Assembly: GCA_964454675.1 (NCBI GenBank)
Contig: CAYVUB010000023.1
Location: 1-41,294 of the forward strand
Direction of reading: 5' to 3'
DNA: 41,294 bases
Origin: CAYVUB01 sp964454675
Lineage (GTDB): Bacteria; Bacteroidota; Bacteroidia; Flavobacteriales; Flavobacteriaceae
In this document: positions 1-6,261 of the stretch, in pieces
Layout: each line of letters opens with the position of its first letter
Numbering within the stretch: position 1 is the first letter of the stretch
Translations under genes and position numbers: made by a program
Notes under the pieces: model-generated
Told to the model about the DNA's origin: nothing
Seen by the model: the letters and a program-made list of their open reading frames with translations, nothing else
Databases searched by the model: none

Positions 1-44
1 GAATTAAATAAATTTTTAGCTTAAAATATTTTGATTTAATCTTG

Positions 45-185
45 GAATGCAGCTTGGCGAGGGAGCGGATTTTAGCACTAACGCTCAATCGGAGAACCGA
101 ACTATAAATTTAGCGAAAAGTTTGGTACGAAGCATTTAACCCGCTCTCTTGCAAAGCCGATGTCACCTGCTGGCTATCTGTTTTT
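45..185. repeat. Possible dispersed intergenic sequence downstream of the methylase
   Basis: This stretch does not look like ordinary gene sequence, although the last 27 codons of the upstream methyltransferase ORF run into it. Read on the minus strand it resembles an intergenic sequence I associate with Bacteroidota genomes (translated flavour LNAxYxT), but I cannot verify this by search. The first 44 bases of the window are AT-rich and show nothing I recognise. It may mark the right-hand junction of a horizontally acquired restriction-modification module. The identification is weak. Confidence 0.3.
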
Positions 186-1171
186 TGTGATACTTTTCTT
201 ATTCTTTTATTCCTAATTATAATTCTAAAATATGGACACTTTCCGTTTATTGATAAATCTTTTTCATCATTTCCCTTTCTGAATTTTATTATTTCAAATT
301 GGTCAGGATTAAATTTATGTAAGAATGTTATAGGTACTCCCATAAACCCATCGTAGTCCATTGGAATGTTTTGAGTTTTATCTACATTGATTCCATTATA
401 GTTATCATATTTAGGATAATCGGATTCGTTGCCGTAATACTTTTTTGTAAGCTCAATATCTTCGTGTCGTTTAGATGTATCCAAATTAGTTAGCCATAAG
501 CAATTATTTGGTGAAACTATTCTATTCCCTAAACTGTCTATTTGAGTTTCTGTTCCATAAAGTTCATAATGCTCTGGAACAATAAAACCTGAAATTCCTC
601 TACCAAGATTTATTCCCAACCACGCTTTGTTTTCTTTGATTAGTTTAAATATTTCTTTGTATGTTATGGCATTAATATTACCAATTATCAAAAATTCTTT
701 TTCATATTTGACTAATTGGGCTACAAATTCTCTAAATAAAGAGAAAGGCGGATTAGTAACAACTATATCAGATTGTTTGAGTAGTTCAATACTTTCTGAG
801 CTGCGAAAATCTCCATCTCCATTGAAATAAACAATATCTTTTGAAGTTGGTGTAATTTTTTCTTCATCAGTTCCTGTATATTCATAAAAAGAACCATTTT
901 CGGTTTTATAGGAATTGAACAAGTCCATTTCTTGTTCTCTGTAGCAAGATGCGATTAATTTTTTAAGACCTAATTCCTTGAAATTTAATGCAAAGTACTT
1001 GAAAAAATTACTAATTGTAGGGTCATCACAATTACAATAAACTACTTTATCTCTAAAGTGATTTTTATAGTGTTGTAACTCGCTCTCTATATCAGAAAGC
1101 TGAGTATAAAACTCATCGCTTTTTGATTTTTTTGCTTGTTGCAGTAATTTATTTGTTGCATTTCTTGCCAT
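110..1171 (-). CDS. ecoRIM: EcoRI-type adenine-specific DNA methyltransferase
   Basis: Modification partner of the adjacent EcoRI-like nuclease. By family it should use S-adenosylmethionine to methylate the second adenine of GAATTC. The protein matches my recollection of M.EcoRI over most of its length: N-terminal MARNATNKLL, the YCNCDDP stretch near residue 45, the catalytic NPPF motif at residues 140-143 inside IVVTNPPFSLFREF, and IPMDYDGFMGVPITFL near the C-terminus. A TTG lies two codons upstream, but the ATG at 1171 gives the canonical N-terminus. The homologous part ends near residue 326, the length of M.EcoRI. Another 27 residues follow that look like read-through into non-coding sequence, as if the original stop had been lost. 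The gene starts 9 bp after the nuclease stop, so the two are probably co-transcribed. Confidence 0.93.
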   Translation of the reverse strand: MARNATNKLLQQAKKSKSDEFYTQLSDIESELQHYKNHFRDKVVYCNCDDPTISNFFKYFALNFKELGLKKLIASCYREQEMDLFNSYKTENGSFYEYTGTDEEKITPTSKDIVYFNGDGDFRSSESIELLKQSDIVVTNPPFSLFREFVAQLVKYEKEFLIIGNINAITYKEIFKLIKENKAWLGINLGRGISGFIVPEHYELYGTETQIDSLGNRIVSPNNCLWLTNLDTSKRHEDIELTKKYYGNESDYPKYDNYNGINVDKTQNIPMDYDGFMGVPITFLHKFNPDQFEIIKFRKGNDEKDLSINGKCPYFRIIIRNKRIRKVSQKTDSQQVTSALQESGLNASYQTFR

Positions 1172-1180
1172 TGTCAATCT

Positions 1181-2017
1181 CTATTTACTTTCGGTTATCT
1201 GATTAAACAAATCACTGCCTAAAACTTGAAGAGATGTTTTAGAAATCTCAACCATAATCTCAAACATCATTTGAGCATCCCATTTTTCTCCTTTTCCTTG
1301 TGCATAGATTGAAGTTGCTTGAAGCATAATTGTTTTGTCCTTATGCTTGACAAATCTATTTTTGCATAGATTGGTGTTAATCGGCATCCCATAATTTGCA
1401 GAAGTCAGCCTGTCTAATCTATTTAACATTCCGGAATTGTATTCTAAAGTTACAACCCTTCCATCAGGTCTTTTAATTGAAATTGTTTCTGTTAGAAAAT
1501 TTGAACCTTCCAAAAATAAAATATAAGGGAAATGGGATTCGGATAGCATAAAGTTGCCAATTTCGGATATGTTTTTATGCGACCTTTCTATCGCATTACC
1601 AGCAGCCATTAAGTCTTGATTGTTGGCTGTTCCTACTAATTTTCCTGTTAGGATGTTTTCAATGTCTTTTCCCTGATGTTTAGCTTCCGAAACTAAAACT
1701 ATTCTCCAATTGTCATTGTCGTCTTTTACTTCAATTATACCTCCATCGGGTTTTATGCTTGAATTTGAAACAAAAAGAGTTTGCCCTAAATCTTTATCAA
1801 CTTTTTGTAGGGCTTCGTTTATTTCTTCTTTTTTGACACTCGTTCTGTAACGAAAAGATAATTGAGGATATTCCTTTTTAAGTTGTTCAATAACAAGGCG
1901 TGATATTTTACCAATCGTTATGTCGTGTGATTTTGCTCCGTCTCCAAATATTCCAACCACACCTTGCGATAGTTTGTGTTGATTAGTTAATCTTTCTGAT
2001 TGGTTCTTTTTTGCCAT
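1181..2017 (-). CDS. ecoRIR: EcoRI-like type II restriction endonuclease (GAATTC)
   Basis: At 278 residues this is essentially full-length EcoRI (277 in the enzyme from E. coli). The PD-(D/E)XK catalytic residues fall at the same numbers as in EcoRI: Asp91 in KPDGG, and Glu111 and Lys113 in SEAKHQGKD. The recognition segment is also conserved: DLMAAGNAIERSHKNI contains Met137, Ala138, Asn141, Glu144 and Arg145, and Arg200 and Arg203 lie in MLNRLDRL. The same specificity, GAATTC, is therefore the best prediction, with cleavage as a dimer. The order is nuclease first and methyltransferase second, as in the E. coli plasmid system. The coding sequence is more AT-rich than the housekeeping genes nearby, which suggests acquisition by transfer. 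ATG start at 2017. Confidence 0.95.
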   Translation of the reverse strand: MAKKNQSERLTNQHKLSQGVVGIFGDGAKSHDITIGKISRLVIEQLKKEYPQLSFRYRTSVKKEEINEALQKVDKDLGQTLFVSNSSIKPDGGIIEVKDDNDNWRIVLVSEAKHQGKDIENILTGKLVGTANNQDLMAAGNAIERSHKNISEIGNFMLSESHFPYILFLEGSNFLTETISIKRPDGRVVTLEYNSGMLNRLDRLTSANYGMPINTNLCKNRFVKHKDKTIMLQATSIYAQGKGEKWDAQMMFEIMVEISKTSLQVLGSDLFNQITESK

Positions 2018-2047
2018 TTTCTAATTTGTTTCAAACAATTTGATTTA

Positions 2048-2063
2048 CAAAGGTACAAATTTA
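2048..2063 (-). promoter_or_regulatory. Candidate -7 boxes for the restriction-modification operon
   Basis: On the minus strand two adjacent perfect matches to the Bacteroidota -7 consensus TAnnTTTG occur, TAAATTTG followed by TACCTTTG, about 30-45 bp before the nuclease start. No good -33 TTTG was seen at the expected spacing. The module therefore appears to carry a promoter adapted to this host group. Confidence 0.45.
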
Positions 2064-2165
2064 TCGTTGACGCTCGTTGTTTTTAGCTTGCAGGTAACAC
2101 CTAATTTACAACATACAACCTATTTTTAAATATTTGCAATTTATTAAAATTCAATAATATATTCG

Positions 2166-2205
2166 TTTACAAACGACTACAAACATTTACAAACGAAAAC
2201 AAATG
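2166..2205 (+). repeat. Four 10-bp direct repeats (iteron-like) upstream of ssb
   Basis: Four consecutive 10-mers TTTACAAACG, ACTACAAACA, TTTACAAACG and AAAACAAATG share the core ACAAAyr; the first and third are identical. The period of about one helical turn places each copy on the same DNA face, as in operators or iterons. They lie about 140 bp before the ssb start in an otherwise gene-free stretch of roughly 320 bp (2018-2343). Confidence 0.5.
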
Positions 2206-2309
2206 TAAGTTAACCGAATAACATTTGGAAATCGCAACATCTTTGCCTTGTCGAAACATAAGAACCTGACTGCCGTTAGGAAGTCTCGATAGTATTAACT
2301 GTTTAACCC

Positions 2310-2326
2310 GCCTGCGTCGGGCAGGC
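2310..2326 (+). repeat. Small GC-rich hairpin in the ssb leader
   Basis: GCCTGC and GCAGGC pair across five bases, 17 bp before the ssb ATG. It is GC-rich against an AT-rich background and resembles the hairpin inside the ATPase gene at 16044-16066, so it may belong to the same dispersed repeat family. Confidence 0.45.
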
Positions 2327-2343
2327 ATTAAAATTTAGAAATT

Positions 2344-2673
2344 ATGAGCACACTTAGAAACAAAGTACAGTTGATTGGACGTTTAGGGCAAGACCCGGAA
2401 ATCGTAACATTTGATGACGGTAACAAACTGGCAAAATTTTCTTTAGCAACAGACGACAGCTACAAAGACAAAAACGGTCAAAAAGTAGAACGTACAGACT
2501 GGCACAACATTGTCGTAAAAGGCGGTTTGGTAAAAGTAGTGGAAAGCTACATTACCAAAGGTAAAGAAATTGCCATTGAAGGAAAATTAAGCTCAAGAAG
2601 CTATGACACCAAAGACGGTAAACGCTACATCACAGAAATTGTATGCAGTGATTTGGTAATGTTGAGTAAGTAA
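2344..2673 (+). CDS. ssb: Single-stranded DNA-binding protein, short form
   Basis: Binds single-stranded DNA during replication, repair or recombination. The 109 residues form one OB fold: MSTLRNKVQLIGRLGQDPE at the start, the DWHNIV strand near residue 56, and GKEIAIEGKLSSRSYDTKDGKRYI near residues 77-100. It ends at VCSDLVMLSK directly after the OB fold. The glycine-rich linker and acidic C-terminal tip (DDDxPF type) that recruit partner proteins in chromosomal SSBs are missing. It may be an accessory SSB paralogue or simply a short form used by this lineage. A strong terminator follows, so it is a single-gene transcript, with a leader carrying a hairpin and direct repeats. Confidence 0.93.
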   Translation: MSTLRNKVQLIGRLGQDPEIVTFDDGNKLAKFSLATDDSYKDKNGQKVERTDWHNIVVKGGLVKVVESYITKGKEIAIEGKLSSRSYDTKDGKRYITEIVCSDLVMLSK

Positions 2674-2696
2674 TGATTGCATCAATAATAATTATG

Positions 2697-2731
2697 AAAA
2701 AGGGTTCAAAAATTTGAACCCTTTTATTTTT
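2697..2731 (+). terminator. Rho-independent terminator after ssb
   Basis: AAAAGGGTTCAAA pairs with TTTGAACCCTTTT around a minimal loop and is followed by ATTTTT. It ends the ssb transcript 24 bp after the stop codon. Confidence 0.85.
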
Positions 2732-2820
2732 AAACCGGAATACTGAATTTTTCATAAAACTTTCAAAACAGTAAGTGTCTTTGCCATAGCTTTAGTACTT
2801 TTATAGCAAAGCTCTACCGT

Positions 2821-5391
2821 ATGGCTACACAACCCAAACTCGTCAGATTTCAACAAAACGTCTTGTCAAGATACCAGATATACAATAGTATCTTTATGAC
2901 ACTGCCTTTTGATACCATTACCAAAACCGGCGCATTGCTGCCACTGTTTCATGACACCTGCAAAAAGGGATTTGAACAGGGCGATGACCCAACAACCATT
3001 GTTGAAACGTTTTTTAAGAAATATCAGGGACGACGAAGCAAAGAAAGCCAAATCAACCTGATGTTCCGGTTTATACAATACATAGAACGGCAGGTGGTTT
3101 TGTTTGATGCTATTGAAGACGCATCATTCCCGATTGTAAATAATATGGATGGCATAGGAACCTTAAGAAGCCTTAAAGAACTATCGGACCCCGAAAAACT
3201 AAAAGAATACTTAAAAGAATTTAAAGTGCGTATTGTACTCACGGCACATCCCACACAATTTTATCCGGGAGCCGTTTTGGGGATTATCACAGATTTAACC
3301 GAAGCCATAAAGAAAAATGACCTCTTGATGATTAACGATTTGCTCGCACAATTAGGCAAAACACCGTTTTTTAAACATCAAAAACCTACGCCGTATGACG
3401 AAGCCGTAAGCCTTATCTGGTATTTGGAAAATGTATTTTATCATTCTTTCGGGAAAATATTTGACTACATACAGCAAAACATTTTTGATGGTAATCCTGT
3501 TCAAAATGATATTTTAAACATCGGGTTTTGGCCCGGCGGCGACCGTGACGGCAATCCGTTTGTAACGCCTCAAATTACCTTGAAAGTTGCCGTACGGCTT
3601 AAACAAACCATTCTTAAAAATTATTATAAAGACCTGCGAAAACTTAAACGCCGCCTCACATTTCAAGGTGTGGAAGATAAGATAGCTGCTTTAGAACGGC
3701 AACTCTATGAAAGCGGCATCCATCCGCAGGCAAAACACAGTATTGATAAAGACACTTTTGTTTCAGAACTGGAAAGTATTAAAAACACGATTATCAAAGA
3801 TCATCAATCGTTGTTTTTAACTGAACTGAACAGCCTCATAAATAAAATATACTTGTTCGGGTATCATTTTGCAACGCTCGATATCCGTCAGGACAGCCGC
3901 ACGCATCATTCGGTATTTACGCAGTTGGTTGATAGTCTAATTGCTTCCGGAAGCGGGATTTTTCCTGAAAATTTTAACAACTTATCCGCAGACAAACAAA
4001 TTAAAATACTTTCGGAAGTTGAAGGCACCGTTGATATTTCAGGTTTTGAAGATGAAAATGTTGTCACAACCCTCGAAACCATTAAAACCATACGTACCAT
4101 TCAGGATTCAAACGGCGAGCAAGCCTGTAACAGGTATATCATCAGCAATAATCAATCGGCATTAAATGTTATGCAGTTGTTTGCCATGTTAAAGCTTGTG
4201 GCTTTCAATGACCGGCTCACAATAGACATAGGACCGCTGTTTGAAACTATTGACGACCTCGAAAACGCACATTTGGTTATGGAGCAGCTGTATCAAAATA
4301 AAAATTACCGAACCCATCTCAAACAGCGAGGTAACAAACAAACCATTATGCTCGGTTTTAGCGACGGCACCAAAGACGGCGGCTATTTGATGGCAAACCG
4401 GGGGATTTTTAAAGCTAAAGAACGTCTTACGGCAATTTCAAAAAAATATGGTATTACCGTCATCTTCTTTGATGGCCGCGGTGGTCCGCCATCACGAGGC
4501 GGCGGAAAAACACATCAGTTTTACGCGTCGCTCGGCCCTACGATTGAAGATAAAGAAGTGCAGCTTACTGTACAGGGACAAACCATAAGTTCCAATTTTG
4601 GCACACTGGATTCATCACAGTACAATCTTGAGCAGCTTATAAGTTCGGGGATTGACAATCGTTTGGAAACCAATACGGCAATGTCACAACAAAATGTAAA
4701 CGTGATGGATAATCTGGCATATTTAAGCCATAAAGCGTATGTGGATTTTAAAAACCACCCGATGTTTTTGCCGTATCTGGAGCATATAAGTACCTTAAAA
4801 TATTATGCAAAAGCCAATATAGGCAGCCGGCCTTCAAAACGGAGCAAATCGGATACTTTGGTGTTTGAAGATTTAAGAGCTATTCCGTTTGTGGGCAGCT
4901 GGAGCCAGCTAAAGCAAAACGTTCCGGGGTTTTTTGGAGTGGGAACAGCGTTGAAATACTATGAAGACCGTAACGAGTTTGACAAAGTGGTTCGGCTTTA
5001 TAACGATTCAAAATTTTTTAAAACCTTGATTGAAAACAGTATGATGGCATTATCAAAATCGTTTTTTGGCTTAACAAAATACATGGCAGACGATCCTGAA
5101 TTTGGTTCATTCTGGGCTATTATTTATGAAGAATATCAAACTACCAAACGATTGATATTAAAGCTTACCGGCTACAAGACTTTGATGGAAGAAGAACCTG
5201 CCGGAAAAGCATCCATTGACGTGAGAGAATCTATCGTACTGCCGTTGTTAACCATACAGCAGTTTGCTTTAAAGAAAATACAGGAGCTTAAAAAATCGAA
5301 AGAGCCTGATACTAATGAAATAGAAGTGTATGAAAAATTGGTAACACGCTCATTATTCGGGAATATCAACGCCAGCAGGAATTCGGCATAA
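2821..5391 (+). CDS. ppc: Phosphoenolpyruvate carboxylase
   Basis: Cytoplasmic enzyme that carboxylates PEP with bicarbonate to oxaloacetate, refilling the TCA cycle. Diagnostic motifs: VRIVLTAHPTQ with catalytic His143; GFWPGGDRDGNPFVT near residues 235-249; LGFSDGTKDGGYLMANRG near 511-527, with Lys518; FFDGRGGPPSRGGG near 549-562; RPSKR plus FVGSWSQLKQNVPGFFGVG further on. The C-terminus NASRNSA is close to the RNTG end of classical enzymes and keeps the Asn of the allosteric site. Length (856) is normal. The HGRGG loop histidine of the E. coli and plant enzymes is Asp here, which I believe is common in this subfamily. ATG start at 2821, between a terminator upstream and convergent genes downstream; no convincing full promoter was found. 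Confidence 0.96.
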   Translation: MATQPKLVRFQQNVLSRYQIYNSIFMTLPFDTITKTGALLPLFHDTCKKGFEQGDDPTTIVETFFKKYQGRRSKESQINLMFRFIQYIERQVVLFDAIEDASFPIVNNMDGIGTLRSLKELSDPEKLKEYLKEFKVRIVLTAHPTQFYPGAVLGIITDLTEAIKKNDLLMINDLLAQLGKTPFFKHQKPTPYDEAVSLIWYLENVFYHSFGKIFDYIQQNIFDGNPVQNDILNIGFWPGGDRDGNPFVTPQITLKVAVRLKQTILKNYYKDLRKLKRRLTFQGVEDKIAALERQLYESGIHPQAKHSIDKDTFVSELESIKNTIIKDHQSLFLTELNSLINKIYLFGYHFATLDIRQDSRTHHSVFTQLVDSLIASGSGIFPENFNNLSADKQIKILSEVEGTVDISGFEDENVVTTLETIKTIRTIQDSNGEQACNRYIISNNQSALNVMQLFAMLKLVAFNDRLTIDIGPLFETIDDLENAHLVMEQLYQNKNYRTHLKQRGNKQTIMLGFSDGTKDGGYLMANRGIFKAKERLTAISKKYGITVIFFDGRGGPPSRGGGKTHQFYASLGPTIEDKEVQLTVQGQTISSNFGTLDSSQYNLEQLISSGIDNRLETNTAMSQQNVNVMDNLAYLSHKAYVDFKNHPMFLPYLEHISTLKYYAKANIGSRPSKRSKSDTLVFEDLRAIPFVGSWSQLKQNVPGFFGVGTALKYYEDRNEFDKVVRLYNDSKFFKTLIENSMMALSKSFFGLTKYMADDPEFGSFWAIIYEEYQTTKRLILKLTGYKTLMEEEPAGKASIDVRESIVLPLLTIQQFALKKIQELKKSKEPDTNEIEVYEKLVTRSLFGNINASRNSA

Positions 5392-5421
5392 AAAACCTGT
5401 GGTTAGCAGGACTTTTAAGTA

Positions 5422-5610
5422 TTAAGCAACTTTCTTCAATAAGTCAAAACAAGGACACTTGCCGCAACGCTTTTGCTCGCCTTTTTTATACTTTTCACAG
5501 CAACTGCTTTTCACTTTATCCGGAATGTTAATTCCGGCAGCCCTAAGCTTTTTTACTGCTTTTTTAAGTTCTTTTTTATCCTTCTTTTTGCCCAAAACAA
5601 ATACGCTCAA
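5422..5610 (-). CDS. Small conserved cysteine-rich protein
   Basis: 62 residues with a very basic N-terminal half (GKKKDKKELKKAVKKLRAAG) and a C-terminal cysteine cluster: CC at residues 37-38, then CGKCPC near 49-54. The spacing suggests a metal site, zinc or iron-sulfur, but no function is known to me. I recall similar short proteins in flavobacteria, which supports it being real. It lies convergent to ppc and upstream of its own -7 box. No ATG exists in frame: the start would be TTG at 5610, or another TTG at 5595. Confidence 0.65.
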   Translation of the reverse strand: MSVFVLGKKKDKKELKKAVKKLRAAGINIPDKVKSSCCEKYKKGEQKRCGKCPCFDLLKKVA

Positions 5611-5621
5611 ATTGCTTGAGG

Positions 5622-5629
5622 CAAAAGTA
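5622..5629 (-). promoter_or_regulatory. -7 box (TACTTTTG) for the small cysteine-rich gene
   Basis: Perfect TAnnTTTG match on the minus strand, ending about 11 bp before the proposed TTG start. No clear -33 element. The short distance hints at a very short leader or at use of the second TTG. Confidence 0.4.
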
Positions 5630-5664
5630 ATTAATTTTTATTAAATCTAAATAAGATGAATAAA

Positions 5665-6189
5665 TTAATTTTGCGGAGGAGAAATTGCAGCGGCAGATGT
5701 GACTGTTAATTGCAAAATATCACGGTCAAACAAATACAATCCACCTTTATCATCGCCTATCATATTTATTTTATCAAGAATGGTTCTTGCTACAGCTTCT
5801 TCTTCAATTTGCTCGGCTACATACCATTGCAAAAAGTTGTGCGTAGCATAATCTTTTTCTTGTAACGTGATATGAACCAATTCATTGATGCTTGAAGAAA
5901 CAAACACTTCATGCTCAAACAATTTTTCAAACATTTCTTTGAAAGATTTGAATGTGATATTTGGCGCTTTTAATTCAGAAACCTGTGCATGTCCGCCGCG
6001 CTCGTTGACAAATTTTACGAGTTTCAGCATGTGGTCACGCTCTTCGTTGGACTGGTTGTACATAAAACCGGCAACGCCTTCCAAGCCTTTTACTTCTGCC
6101 CAGCATGCCATGGCCAAATAAATTTGAGATGATTCTGCTTCAATGCGTATTTGGTCGTTTAAGGCTTTTTCTATCGATTTTTGTAACAT
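5665..6189 (-). CDS. ftnA: Ferritin, iron-storage protein
   Basis: Prokaryotic ferritin that oxidises and stores iron in a 24-subunit shell. The sequence reads as the usual four-helix bundle: LQKSIEKALNDQIRIEAESSQIYLAMACWAE at the N-terminus, with Glu ligands; SNEERDHMLKLVKFVNERGG with the ExxH pair of the diiron centre; and LQWYVAEQIEEEAVARTILDKI, again with Glu and Gln ligands. Length (174) is normal. The first in-frame start is TTG at 6198; ATG at 6189 gives the canonical MLQKSIEKAL and is chosen. A perfect 18-bp palindrome sits 13-30 bp upstream and is a candidate operator. The gene follows tex on the same strand with a 72-bp gap, probably with its own promoter. Confidence 0.95.
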   Translation of the reverse strand: MLQKSIEKALNDQIRIEAESSQIYLAMACWAEVKGLEGVAGFMYNQSNEERDHMLKLVKFVNERGGHAQVSELKAPNITFKSFKEMFEKLFEHEVFVSSSINELVHITLQEKDYATHNFLQWYVAEQIEEEAVARTILDKINMIGDDKGGLYLFDRDILQLTVTSAAAISPPQN

Positions 6190-6201
6190 AATGTTCAATT
6201 T

Positions 6202-6219
6202 TTATGTAAAGTTACATAA
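6202..6219 (-). promoter_or_regulatory. Perfect palindrome upstream of ferritin, candidate operator
   Basis: TTATGTAA and TTACATAA form a perfect 8-bp inverted repeat separated by two bases, 13 bp before the ferritin ATG. On the ferritin strand it overlaps TAACTTTA, close to the TAnnTTTG -7 box, so a dimeric regulator bound here would block transcription. The regulator is unknown; an iron, redox or stress factor is an inference from the gene it controls. Confidence 0.55.
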
Positions 6220-6261
6220 TTTGAATCGGCTATTTTAATAGAATGATTTTAAATTGAATTG

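Noticed and set aside
13..2095. Direct repeats (TTTTTAGCTT) bordering the restriction-modification region as target duplications
   Set aside because: Only a 10-bp AT-rich match with divergent flanks; expected by chance in this composition.
45..2100. Integron attC sites flanking the restriction-modification pair
   Set aside because: TAAC-type motifs occur near both ends, but no pair forms a proper RYYYAAC...GTTRRRY structure, and no integrase is visible.
2780..2803. Promoter for ppc (TTTG and TACTTTTA)
   Set aside because: The spacer is only about 12 bp, too short for the TTTG-N19-TAnnTTTG pattern.
5391..5418. Terminator between ppc and the small cysteine-rich gene
   Set aside because: The CCTG/CAGG stem is short and bulged; not strong enough to list.
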